Shown here: piece after piece, positions 20,597-34,700 of the stretch
How the letters are laid out: every line of letters begins with the position of its first letter
Position numbering within the stretch: the stretch's first letter is position 1
Assembly: GCA_963920705.1 (NCBI GenBank)
Contig: OY987237.1
Coordinates: 15,034,601-15,098,600 of the forward strand
Reading direction: 5' to 3'
DNA: 64,000 nt
Source of the DNA: Odiellus spinosus
Taxonomy: Eukaryota; Arthropoda; Arachnida; Opiliones; Phalangiidae
Notes under the pieces: generated by a model
Told to the model about the DNA's origin: nothing
Database searches by the model: none
The model's input: only the letters and a program-made list of their open reading frames with translations
Program-made: the position numbers and the translations under genes

Positions 20597-23423
20597 CACT
20601 AGATAAAATGTGAATTCATAGTGGATAAGACTGTATAACACCCGCATATCCGGGATGAAAATGAACATTTGATTTTATTGACCTTACCTACTGTTACCAT
20701 CAAACCACAATGATGTGTAATTAATACAATGCTATGATAATTTTCATTTGCCTTTTTTTTAAATTGGCAAGGTGGGGGGGACGAAAAATCATCACTTTTT
20801 AATAATAATTAAACATTTAAACTATTCGCAAATTGTGACCACGCCGCGTTTCGTATTAGTTTCTTATTCGTTTATAATACAACAATATCAATTTTATTCT
20901 TGGATTTTTGGACATTCCAAACAAATTAACAGGGTAATGAAATTAAAATAAAAATATCTTTATAATCATAGATGTACGAAATACGCGAAAGAAAGGTTAT
21001 GTACCTAGATGGCGCTTGCAGTCTATTTTTTAGGTAAAATATACTGTTAGTCCTAAGCCTTGGTAAAAATGAAGGTTTTAATTTCACGCAGCTAAGCCTT
21101 GGTTTACAGAATATGTATTTAACACAGCCAAGGCTTAGTAAAGTTCAGTTCTAACCTATATAAAAACATTTCACACCTTAAGCCTTCGCTTTAAATCTTG
21201 CAAAGTTTAAGTCTCGCAAAGATTGAAAGAAATATATACATAAAACCAAGGCTTACTGGTATTATTTTTTAATTCTAGCTAAGGCTTAATTATACAACTT
21301 AACCCCGAAAAGTAAATCAAGTACACGCAATTAAACGTTGGTTTCAAGTAATTGGTTTAAAATTAAACCAACAACTTCAAAATCGTACTAACAACTAAGC
21401 CTTGGCTTAAAAATTAAAAAGGAAATTCTAAAAGTGATTCGGCATAATTCTTCCATCTATCTCTTATAATACTTTCAATATATATTTGTATATTTGAAGA
21501 TTAATATTATATTTTTAAGAAAAATTAATATCGTAAGATTAAAATTAACGATTAAAGCTACAGGCGCCATTTTAATGTACTTATATAATTTATATCTTTG
21601 TTTTGCAATGGACGGCAATGCTGAGAACAAGCGATTTTAAAAACTACAATAGTGCCCATTTTATTAATTGCTCTAGATAAAGAGGCCCACAAATAAATGG
21701 AGGAAAAAACAATTATCTTTAAAATGCTGTATAATTATTATAGGTTTTGAAGATTTTGATTCGTTATATATTTGTGTATTTTATCGCGGTCAATTAAGAG
21801 AAAATAATAATTAAAAATTATTTTTGGTTATATTGAGACCGTAAATTTTTTTTATATATTTATAAAACTACTATATATTTGTATCTTTTTGTATTTTTGG
21901 CAAAGATAATCCACACCCTTATTTGTATTTATGTATTTAACGCTTTTAAACGTATTTGGAATTATTTTGGCCTAATCTTTATTTCATATTTTCCGTTAAA
22001 AATTATTGATGGTTTTAATGTAATTGGTTAAACTTTAAACCAAATCTAGATTTAACTTTTTAAAAGTAAATTTGAAAAGCTTTAGACAACCAAAATAGAA
22101 TTGAAATCTTAAATCTGTCGATAAACACGTTGAAGTTTAAAGGAAATAGAACCCTAAAATGCTTTCTTTACTTAATGAATCCTCTTAAAGAACCCAGATT
22201 GATTGGGCTGGCGCTAATATCTTGTACTTTTGACTGAAATCTCTCGATATCTATGAGAAATAATCAGTAAAACCCCAAAAATCTATCAGAAATTGCGTTA
22301 AAATGAATTATAAATAACAGGCAGAAGCCGCAACTTTTCTTTTTCAAAGAAAATCACTTAATATCTTTATAATTAACATTAAATTAACAAAACTTCTCCC
22401 AAAATTAGCTTAAATCTATGCAACGAGAATCAAAGGGGCCAAAATCCTGTAAACTAGCTAAAATATCGGGAAATGTAGAATAAACTCAATTAAAATTAAG
22501 AAACTTTACAAAACTGGCAAACCTTTTCGAAACAAACCACTGACCAGTCGCCGTAAATTTAGTAAAGGTAATGGATCAGCGCCACAGAACGGTGGGGGGG
22601 TTCTATTCCCATTAAACTTTTATTTTACGAAACGAGTAATTTTGATCTAAAACCAAATACGGAATCATAGTTTATAATATTCCAAAGATTACTTGATTAA
22701 ATGTTACTGAGAAGGATGGTAGATAGATTATAATGTTTAAAATATAAATATTTTTAGAATTGATTTGAAGTCTGAGTTTAAACCAATTTTGATCATTTTT
22801 CTTGAGCTAATTAATGATAGATCAGTCTTTGTCATACTTTTTCTTCTAAAGTTTCACGACCTCTGACCTCCCCTGTATTAGTTATTAAATATTAACACCT
22901 AGCACCTAGTGTTTTACAAAGTGCCATACGAGTTAAGTTATTGAGTGTCATTAGTTAAATTTTTTTTTTAAATCACAGCTTGAAACTATCGCATCAAAAG
23001 CGCTTTTAAAAAAAGGGACCTTTTTCTTTCGCCTGGTATCGTGAATTAATAATGAAATTAAATAAAAATTAAATTTAACGGTTATGGAATGTCTAAGGTT
23101 TTTTAGTTTTTGAAAAATAGACTCGGAATAAAAACTTAACATTCCAAAGAAAATATTTGAATAATTAGAACGGCTGCATTTTTTTTTTTAAATTAGTTAA
23201 TTAAGGTGTATTTGATTTGACGAAATTTTACGGTTCTATAGATATTTTACTTCAAAAATAAATTGGTTTTTAAATTAATTGGATGTTTAATTTATCAAAA
23301 ACGCAATTAGATTAAGACTGAAGCATTAATTAAAATTAATTTATTTGTATTAACTTAAATACTAAAGTATTAAATTATAAATTTAAACAAAAGCTTTAAG
23401 TTATTAATTTAAATTAACACTTG
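20597..23423. other. Long gene-free AT-rich stretch
   Basis: No supported gene. The motif AAGCCTTGG or its inverse occurs about eight times between 21050 and 21410 and is otherwise scattered through the window. Several GGTGGGGGGG/TTTTTTTTT runs occur. Confidence 0.5.
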
Positions 23424-23606
23424 AGCTGCGTTCACACTACAGACTATAAAACCATTTTTAACCGTTTTGGAAAGGTCAAATTATAAAGTTTTGGGGTCAG
23501 CCGTGGACACTTTTGACCAAGCAACAAAATTAATGTCTTAAAAAGTCGATTTGAACATTCGAAACAGTTTGAAAATGGTTCAAAAGTCTCAAGTGTGAAC
23601 GTAGCT
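23424..23606 (+). mobile_element. Family E MITE, complete copy
   Basis: A 183-bp element with inverted ends AGCTGCGTTCACACT and AGTGTGAACGTAGCT. Related pieces lie at 8330-8393, 9111-9180 and 20104-20147. No clear target duplication could be read and no protein is encoded. Confidence 0.7.
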
Positions 23607-24344
23607 AAAAGGTTAACTTAAAATAACACAAAAGCATTAAAATATTAATTATAATTAACGCAACATAATAGTTAATCGTGTTTTATGTTGATTGCAATCT
23701 TAATTAGTTAACCGAGAAATTATATTATGTAAAGTAAAATATCTACAGTTTAGTTTCAAACAATGCGTCCATCATTTTAAATCGTTAAAAATATCGGTCC
23801 CTCCTCTCCCAAAATTTTAGACGTTTAACTTTACGTGCAATTAAACCTAAGCACTGCTTTGTTAATTAAAAGCTAATTTCATTAAATGAATTATACTAAA
23901 TACGGGTGAAATAATGAAAAGAAATCACTGAAATATTAATTCCGCAGTCTTACGGCAGACGTATAAAGTTTGATACGTCATAAACTTCAACATAAAGGTA
24001 ATTTCTTTCCGATTGTACGACTATAATTAGACTATGTCTTGATGATTCATAAAAAAAAAAGGGGGCATATGGGTACGGTCCTTGTTTAAATAAAGCAATA
24101 TATCATGCGATAACGGTATGTACAACCAAATATATGACAGGACTAGGGGGGTGTAATAGTTGCTTAGTTGTATTAAGATATATCATGAACTAAAAAACTT
24201 TCTCAGGCACTTTTTTTTCTTTATGTTAACCTATGACCTTAACTTTTTTTCATTTACATGTTCAAAGAACTTCAAACGCTTTTTGAAACTTAAAACTTAA
24301 TTTTAATACTATTTATGAATTGTTTTAGTGTTGGACGATATCAA

Positions 24345-24890
24345 TGTTTAATTGATATCAATATTGTAATTTAACTGATATCAAGGTTTATTAAATACCA
24401 ATATCAAGGTTTAATTAATACGGATATCGTAATTAATCCAAAAATCAAGGTTTGATTAATACAGATATCGTAATTAATCCAAAATCAAGGTTTAATTAAT
24501 ACGGATATCATAATTAAACCAAAATCAAGGTTTAATTAATACGGATATCGTAATTAAACCAAAATCAAGGTTTAATTGATATGGATATCATAATTAATCC
24601 AAAATCAAGGTTTAATTAATACAGATATCGTAATTAAACCAAAATCAAGGTTTAATTAATACCAATATCGTAATTAAACCAAAATCAAGGTTTAATTAAT
24701 ACGGATATTGTAATTAAACCAAAATCAAGGTTTAATTAATACGTATATCATAATTAAACCAAAATCAAGGTTTAATTAATACGTATATCATAATTAAACC
24801 AAAATCAAGGTTTAATTGATTTGGATATCATAATTAAACCAAAATCAAGGTTTAATTAAGACCGATATCGTAATAATATCAATATCATAC
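24345..24890. repeat. 40-bp AT-rich tandem array
   Basis: About 13 copies of AAAATCAAGGTTTAATTAAT followed by ACGGATATCGTAATTAAACC. Copies differ at a few fixed positions (ACGG/ACAG/ACGT, TCG/TCA). The array is surrounded by AT-rich non-coding DNA. Confidence 0.9.
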
Positions 24891-25777
24891 CAACCACTAA
24901 TTATTCTCTTACGTATCAAATTAGGCCATTTCAATTAAATATTATAAATGATTAAAACAAAAAATTTTGATCGAAATAAATTTAAATTAAAATCCATGAT
25001 TTTGGATTTATTAATTTTATAATTAAGGGATGTGAAATTAAATTAAAATTAACTAGTGAAGTAAAACAAAATGTTGTGCCTAAAATACCTTTATCACTTT
25101 TATTTAGGCGGATCTAAATATCGTAGAACGATCGTTTAAACGAACATCCCTATTTTTCTCAGACGCTTACGATTTTAAATATTTTTTTTAAATCGTCGTA
25201 ACTTCGAAAAAAAATGATATATATAGTTTTATGTTCATTTTTTTATGTACACTCGTGTGAATTATCTTAAATGAACTATCAGTTGGTCTAAAATATATTT
25301 ACGATAAGTGTGATTTGTTTTTTTCTTAAATATTTCCCCCAAAAATTGTCCGAGGAGAAAAATACTTAAAAAAAAACCTTTTAAATATGCCAAGAAAACT
25401 TCAAAGAAAAGACCAAAATTTAAATTTCCATTTATGAAAATTAATTATCGAATAACGCGTGAATTTTGTTCGTACCTTCGTAAATTTTGAACGAGACTTG
25501 TTCTTAAAATAATAAAAATACCGAACGAAATCTAAATTAATACCAAGATCAGATTTTGGGGATGTTTTATCGATACGTAAGGATGAAATTATTCCGTATT
25601 TATCGTAGATTTTTTTGTATAATATTTGGTTTTTATCATTTTTAGTCAACGGTGGATTTGATTTAAATTCTTGGAACTTTTTTAAAGTTTGCGTCGAAGT
25701 GTTTTTTACTAAGATCTATTATAACCACTGTATCTTCGACTGCCAGTCTCTTCTTTAAAGATTTCTTGGCTTATGTC

Positions 25778-28700
25778 CTAAAACCTGTCTTTTAAGGTTC
25801 CCATCTCGGTATCTTGCAAATATTGCAACTCCTGTAAGTCTTGCAACTTCTCGTTGTCCTTAATGTGAGCGTAGTTAGCAGACAGACACATCAAGTAATG
25901 CACCTATCGTTTTCATTTTCATTTTAATATCGAAATACCAGAAAATTTGAAAAACCACCCTTATTAGGGTTCGTAGGAGTTTAAATTTGCCAGATATTCT
26001 AATTTATTATTTTTAGATCGAGAGATTTTTGGCGATTAGTTTTAAAACATATTCCGAGCGAAAAAAAAAAAAAAAAGAACAAGATAATTTTGAAATCCTT
26101 CAAAATTAAATTTAGGATCTTTTAAAGCGAACTATAGGAGCAATTTATGCGATAAATTATAGGCTAAATTTATCAAATTAGAACAAAACTAAAATTAATC
26201 CAGGTTAAGCCAAACTCTTAATATCATATACTAGTCGGTTTTGTAGGATTTTAAAGGGAGAATGTAACCTAATCGATTTTTTTATCGATCCTTGTTGTTT
26301 AAATAGGTCTAATCTACTAGTGAAATAATTTACAAACAAATATTAAACTAGAAATATATTTAAAACTTGGCTGAAAAATAGGCTTAGCGGGATTCATGAA
26401 AATCCTGATTTTCGTCACGTATAAGATCTAGCAATCAATCAAACACGGTTGTAAGTCTAATAGAGATCTCACTGGTCGCTAGACCTTACACGGAAGCAAT
26501 CCAGGATCTTCATGAATCCCGCTAAGCCTATTCTTCAGATAAGTTTTAAATTTATTTCTAGTTTAATATTTGTTTTGTAAGCTTTTTATTAGTGGATTAG
26601 GCCTAATTAAACGATAAGGAATCGATAAACCACATGTTATTAGGTTACATTCTCCCTTTAATTAAGGATATTTATGGATTTAGCATAGCCTTCAAAATGT
26701 TATAGAAAATATTTCAAATATTCAATACATACGTGGTAGTAACAAGAACTAAGGCCTTACATACTATCCTAATCTTAATTTAGGAATCTAGATCGAAAAC
26801 AAATTGTGCCAAAACGAAATAATAGGGATCCAGGTTAAGCCAAACTCTTATTTAATATGATGTACTTGTTTTTTTAAAAGTAGTGATTTGTATGCCTTTA
26901 ACTAGGAGTATTTATGGATTTAGCATAGCCTTCAAAATGTTATAGAAAATAGTCTCGTCGTCGGTTCGTATGAGGTAATAATAAGAACATAGACCTTAAA
27001 TACTATGTACTATTACAGACTATCATTATCTTAATCTGGAAAAAGCCAAATAATCATGGAAAGATTATTATTCGACTCGAGTTGAAATATAGGAGATTAT
27101 AGGAATTCTTTAAAATACAACGCAACGAAAACTGTAGGAAATATGATCGCCAAATTTTCGCGCAGTCTTACTTTAACTATAAATTTCAGATTTTTCGCGC
27201 AGTTACTAATCGCGCATTATTAGTTTTGTTATTTCTATATTTTGGAACAAATTTTGGAGCTAATTTTCAATATCTGGTCTTTTTGAAAATTTACACGTTT
27301 GAAGTTAAGAACCCTTTTAAGAGTGGCTAAAACAGAAAAAGGTTGTCTTACCAAACTCAGCAAGACCAAAACGCAAGCCGATAAGGATAATATAAACATG
27401 ACGAGCGCTTCCTCTATGTAATCTTTACAGAATTCTTTGCGTTTCCCTTCCCCGCACATTTTTAGGTGGTTTACGTCAGTCGTGTTTGGAAACATGAAGT
27501 CTTACCATCGAGAAAATATATTGTTTAGAATCCCGGACAATTTATGGGGCTAGGGAGATGGGACTCGAGAGAGAATTGTATAAAAAAACTCGCTACCAAC
27601 CAAATTGCGATAAATCAATGCATCTTTTCTCTGGATCGGGTTCGTGTCGCAAGTCATTGCACATTCCCCATAGTACCGAACAAATGAATGTGCAAACGAC
27701 AATCACCCCAAGGACGATCAACCAAACCAACTCCAACAAGTAAGTTATGATCAAAAACTAAGGATTTAAAAAGTTTGTAAGTACAATTATGTACTTAAAA
27801 TTTGAAATATGATATAAAATTCAATTTCTAATAAGGTTTTGTTGAAATGAACGCATTTCATTTTAGATTTTTATCGTATTTTTGTAACTGATCCATACTT
27901 TCGAAAGATTAGTCTATTTTTATCATTTCCTCATTTAGTAAGATCATTTTGGCCAACTCAGAAAGCCCATTTAGGCCTATTTTATAATTAAATTGAACTC
28001 ATTAGGATGAATTTGACCTATTTTTATATTTTTCCAACTCAGGAAGATCATTTTGGCCTATTTTTATATTTTCCCAACTCAGCAAGATCATTTTTGGCCT
28101 ATTTTGATATTTTACCAACTCAGCACGATCATTTTGGCCTATTGTTAAATTTTCTCATCTCAGGAAGATAATTTTTAGTCTATTTTCATATTTTTGCAAC
28201 TAAGAAAATCTCTGCCTATTTTATTATCATTTAAACTATGCAAGATCATTTTTAAATATTATTATTCCCTAGATTAGGTAAGTGCAGATATGACCAAACT
28301 AGATACGACTAACTAGACGCATAAGCCTAAAAATTAAAACATAAGCCTATTTAGTAACTGAATTTTAATTTAGATCATATTTCATTCCTGTTCCAATACG
28401 AGTGGGACGATATTTACAGCTGCGCATGATATCCTTCCGCCAAGTCTGGCTCTCCACCCCCTGTAGACTTTTTCCCTAGTGGGTCCCGTGGCCAAGAAGC
28501 CGACTAGCAGTAAGACTAAACTTAGGAAGCCCATGGCAGCGCCAACGATGATGAAAACGATTTGAAGATCGTTCAAACTGAAACAATTTTTTAAACAAAA
28601 CATCTTAATCATCTTGTTAAATATTTGTAAGTGACACTTCAAAAAGATTCCGGTTATAAACAAATCCATGCTCGAAACTCTTACGAAAGCCAACTAGCTA

Positions 28701-31700
28701 CAATATCTGAATCTAAAGACGAAATAACGTCATTTTTATTTGGAAATGACTAATAACGGGCAGTGCATTGAAAAAGCAGTGCGCGGAAAGGATATTTTTG
28801 GAAATTTGGGTTAGATTGTTAACTAGGGAATTGAAAAATTTCATGACAGAATGGAATACTAATGTGATACCGATGAAAACATCATGGAAAATAGTGATAC
28901 CGATAAAATCATATCATGGAAAAGGTGATACCAATGAAAACATATCATGGAAAACGTGATACCGATAAAAACAATGGAAAACGTGATACCGATAAAAACA
29001 TAATGGTAAATGTGACACCAATGAAAAAATATCATGAAAACGTGACACCGATGAAGACATACCATGGAAAACGTGATACCGATGAAAACATATCATGGAA
29101 AACGTGACACCGATGGATAAACCAACAAGAACGTACGTGATGACTGACCAACCAAAGCATTATCATTAAACATGCAAACTATAGCAACGCAAGCGCATTT
29201 ACACCCAGTGTACTGTTAAAATTTCAAGGATAAGTCTCAAGGAAAGTTACATATTTTGATTTTGGGTTTTTGTAATTTTGAGTAATTAAATGAGACCATT
29301 TAATTGTAAAATGGCATTCATAGTTTTAAGAGACTTTTCCTTTCATCGCAGAAAAACCCACTCTAACATCATTCTCCAAGTATAAATTAAAATATACTCA
29401 TTGGTAGAGACGCGCAAATCTCACCTTGTTGAGCTGCGATCCTCTGGACCAATGTAGCTGATCATTTTTTATAATAATAAAAGAAATACCCAAAAATAAA
29501 ATGTGCAATAGATTTAAAGGGAATAATCGAGTTAAAGATTAATAAGAAACCTTAAAACTAAATGTTTATATGTCCTTAAAATAAAACCAAGTTCTTTAGC
29601 AAAATAACAGTGAATAAAAAGCGTAAAAAAAACTAAAAACCAAGTCAAAAGTACCGTGACACCAGAAATCAAAAATTAAATAGCGGTGATGGAAATTTAG
29701 TGGTTGAAACTATCGCTACTTCGGTACTAAGTTTATAACTTCGGTTTCCCCTTATCGTAAATAAGTTAAAGTTACCCCTTTGTAACTCTCAAACCAATGA
29801 TAGGCGTCGAAAGACTGTAAAAGATTGATTACTCACCCATAAAACTGGAACTTGAAAACACTTTCAAACATCTTTAACGAGAGAGCGACTCCTCTGTACA
29901 TGGAACCCAAAAAGATTCCAACACCAGCGCAGCATAATATCGTGGCGATCAATGTGGCGTAAGGAATTCGGGATAAACATCTCAAACAACCACCGCAGCA
30001 AGCTAGATAATAGTACAAAAAAAAAAATTTAAAACATGATCCTAAAGCTCTCTACATAGATCAACTAAACCAAATTATTACGCTACATAAACATCCCTAA
30101 ACTTACACGGTCTTTTAATAGTTTTACCCGTGTACTGATACCACAATTTCTTCCACTTTTGTTCACTAGGCGCACTATTTACCAAACCATTACCTGAACC
30201 ACATGGTCCATTCAAAAGTGATCTTAAATCATCGCAGCTAGTACTCCATATGGGTCCCGTTCGAGGTATAAGAAAACGATGATCGCTCCAATTATGTTTC
30301 GCTAATGATTCCATCTTTAACTTACAACTCCAACAATCGTTTGTTTTGCTAATTTGTCGAGGCATCTAACAACAATTGGAACGATACCTTCCGCTAAAAC
30401 CCTGACTGGAAAAGGGGCCCCAATCGATACATTCTTCCCTCATAAAACTCTAAGGAACTTGTATGGCTTCGCGTAATTGAATTAAACCTTGATCAGGCCT
30501 CCCGACCCTAGAGAAGCCAGCATTAAGGCGCAAATTATTAACTCTTAAGAGTTCATATAGCAATATTTGGCCTCACGTTAATAAGTTTAGTTATTTTTAG
30601 CGGTACTATTGCGTATAATAAATCTTACATGAACAGTGACACCCTTTTTTGCTGGTTCCAACAACAGGCATGCTTGAGTAAGAGTACGTTTTGCCAAACA
30701 TTTTTGTTTTCCTTTCGTTTTCTTTTGCGTAATCGTTCTGAACGTAGTTGTTCCTTTATTTTTTTGCGTAATTGCGTTTTTTATGGACAAAAGCGTTGGG
30801 TCAATAACACGCGGTAACGCCCTAGATAGCGTTAAGTTTGTTACCGGTCGAAGGGTTAAGAAAAGATTATCATAAGTTCGGAATCGGAACAGCCAACGAC
30901 TCAAAATTCCTAAGCCTTGGTCACCAAATTTTAAAACTTATTTTACGTAAAACAGTCAATATTCAATAACTTTACTTCACATCTAAACTAATTTAAAGAT
31001 ATGGTTTCGTTACTTTTTCGTATCTTCATTTGAAAAATATGAGACTGTTCAATTTTAACCTAGTTCATAAACGGGTTTAATTTAAACTTTGACGTTCCTC
31101 ACGTTCGAAGTCTGGGGAGAATCGAATATGGCCGTTAACTTAGGCTTCGGAAACGCCGCGCTTAAAATCTTTTTTGATAAGAAAAAGAATGCGTGTAGGT
31201 TGACGCGTCTATCACGCCCTAAAATCATTAAAAATTCTAATACGCCGAAAGGGATGGGAAGTTTTCAAGGTGTGGAACCGTCGCTAAGGTAAAATGCAGG
31301 TTTAACTGTTTCAAGCTCTGTTTTCATTGAAGCGATATTGAAAAAAAAAATCGCTCACACATGGAGCAATCACAATAGGAGGCATAGGTTCTTATATCGT
31401 TTAAAAATGTGTTTCTGGAACCCCCGCATCCTATTGTTATTGCTCCATGCGCGAGCGATTTTTTTCAATATCGCTTCAATGAAAACAGAGCTTTACGCTA
31501 GATATAAAAATCGAATTTAATCTCTAGACAATAGAGGTATGATACCTTGGTGTGTACGAGAGTCGACATATAATACTAACGATATGGATATATTTATTAA
31601 CTGCTTTTTAACCCGAAATCATACGTAGATTAAATGGCACGCTAGTCAACTTGAATTTGCCTAATGAATATGTAAACTAGTCCCCTAGGATCCTCCGTTT

Positions 31701-34700
31701 TTAACTTCTTTTGGTTCAAAACAGTTCAATATCCGCGTTATTTCTTAGACTGGTTGAGACTAACATCTCTCGTTGTTATTGCTCCTAGTGCGCGCTTCTT
31801 TTTTTATGCCCAGATTAATAAAAAAACTGTAGATACAAGATTTGGATGTACAACAAAGTTTAACAGACAAATTTTACCTATACAAACACAATGCAGTTAA
31901 ATTTGATATGAAAGATAAAAACAAAAGCCTAGCCATTGTGATATAAAATACCTTTATCTATTTCACCTCGCTTTGTCAAAATGCACTAAGAAAAACTCTT
32001 ACTAGAGTAGCTTTGTATACACTGACAAATCAAAATGAAACGAGACTTCATAAGCCTATTAAAGGTGTAACGAAACCAAGGAGTAATAATACAGGGAGAG
32101 CGAAACGTTATAAGTACAAATATTTTTGCAACTTTGCCCGCGGTTTTAAGTAACAACTTATTTTCGGCTGCGAAAACAAGTCGTCCCATCGTGTAGCTAC
32201 TGTGGCCCCACGTTACGTAATTTCTGGTCTAATTAATGCAGATATTTGCATGTTCTAATGGAATAAAAATTAGAAGTTGCGTCTTCATTATCCCTTTTTT
32301 ACTTTTTTTTTAGTTTTAGGAAACAAGACTTTTTTAATAGTTTAAGAGTTCAAATAAATCGTATATTATGAAATTTCTCTTTCTAAATATAACCTACATG
32401 TTAGATGTTTGTTAATAATATAGACCAGAGCCTACTGCATTTCTTGAGAAAATTTTCAATTGTATTTTTAGCTTCGTCACAGCTATAGGGGAGTAGGAAA
32501 GAAAGATGTAGTGGTTTCATCTCTGACATGGCCATGAATAAAATTACTCTTTAATTGCTATGTAGGGGTTTTAACATTACTAGAAATACCACACCAGTCT
32601 CGTCAAAGTTTAAGAAACCTTTTTGATGATTTCCCACACATTATCTCGAACAATGTTTTTTAAGAAGTCTTCATTTAATTAGAAACTAACTAAAGAATTT
32701 GATAAAACCAGCCTAGGCCTCTTCGCAATCATCTGAATATAAACGAGATTAAAACTTGGACTCTGATCTTCCTTCAGATATTAAAATGAAACACAGGTGT
32801 ATTATTTCTTAATACATTCCCGATGGAAATTACGTAGTTCTAAAACAACTAATCTAGCTACGAGTTCATAAGTGGAAAAATAAACAAAAGTGTCGCGTAT
32901 CGGAAGTGAAATTTGTAAAAATTTGTTAATTTCTTTTAACGGTCCTTAGTTATTCTAGTAATTATAATTTACCAAATTCTGACAATAAAATCCAGTCAAA
33001 TTGACCGCCGCAGTAAAAAATATTACTTTAAACGTTTTGTTTTACAAATTTCGACTAAAACTAAGCGTGTTATAGATACATTAAATTAACTTGGTTCCCT
33101 TTTGATATTCGAAAATCTATCGGTTATATTTTTAACTTGATTAACTGCGAGTTTAAATTGGATATCAAGGATTAAGTATTTTCACGAAAGTGACAGCGTT
33201 CTCTTCATTCTATCGATAAAGTATTGTTAAACGCGTGATCAAAAATTATTTCAAATACCTTGAATACATTACATTTTACGCAATGAAAATTATTTAAGGC
33301 TTTTAACTATTTTTTTGATTACTAGGTTATTTTACAAAACATTTACAACACTAAAAGTTTCGGTTAAAGCGAATGGGAATTTGGCAAGTCTCCAATCCTC
33401 CCAAACTTTCCACATTAACTCCCGTCATTATGGGGGTAACAGTAACATAATCCTGCACTTAAAATTAATTAATTTTCTGATCTGGCCAATGTAATTCCAA
33501 AAAGTTTTAACATTTTCTTTTCTACGGAAACTATGCCACCACTTCTGATTATTTTTCCATTACCAACTAGAAAAACAAACACACCCTTTCTTCGTAAAAC
33601 GAAAATTTGTAGGTCGAGTAATATGGAGTCTTATTTTCCCCTTGAATAAATTTATCCGTTTCTTTTTAAGACAATCAAAAATTTTCAAACGGAGTGAAGT
33701 TTCCTAGTTGCACCGTTACTATACTACGCTAGCGTAGCTCCATCACTATAGTACGAAATTAAGCTTCTTTTCTTTATTCAGGAACTTAATATTAGTCACG
33801 GTTAAATGATTATCTTGTTCCTGTCACGTGACATCCCTAGACGCCCCCGCATTAAAGATGTCATAAGTAATATAAGACAATAAGTGTTAAAAAGATATAA
33901 TTAAACAATCTAAAATATATTTAGACGAAGACTTGCTAGAGAACTAAATCATATAGAGTTATCATCAAAAAGAAATATCGCCTTTAAAATTATATTTCTA
34001 AAGTTTCAAATATTACCCTAGTTAATTGGACATACTTATACTATGTTATTTATGTTATAACCTAATCTAAAACAACGGAGCCTCATATTAAAATCAACTG
34101 ACCAAAACTAAAAAGAAAAAAACCTCTCAAGTTACTTGAAAAAAAAAAAAGAAGCCAAGCTTATTTTCCCTTAGTTTTAACACTATAAAGTTCAGGGAGG
34201 CTCATTTCATGTGGATATCCAGGAATTTCATCACATGCAAAAACATTTCCTGGTTTAAATACTGATACTATTGTAATAAAACTCCCGGCCTTTATTGGTA
34301 CACCTTTTTCAATGTTTACCCCAAAATAGGCGTCGGAACAATGTAAAGGAAGGGTGAAATGCATATTTAAAATCGTTGATTAAATGAAGAAGATTAATTT
34401 TACTCTATTTTATACAAGCCAGTGGATATAACTGGTTCCTTCTGATATAAATTAGCTTTAGTTTGGCCTACTTTCGGATAAATTAAGTGTAATTGCTATT
34501 CATGAACAATACAGTGGTAAAGAATCATATGTAGGACAATTCTTTGCTATTTTAAGGAAGTTACAGGCAAAAAACTTAATTTTTAAAATATTAAAACTCA
34601 TATTGAAATAAATCTTATTTTTTTCTAAAAATAGACCAATATTGACTATTTATATTTCAAGGAATCATCAAAATATAATGTTCCATATACACTTTGTAAT

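Noticed and set aside
28768-29107. Frames rich in DTDKN or HRYHVFHG
   Set aside because: Translations of the 31-bp intronic tandem repeat of M6.
30587-30904. 105-codon minus-strand frame
   Set aside because: Basic and repetitive (TITQKKTKGKQK), no homology or splice support, in M6 intron 1; judged chance.
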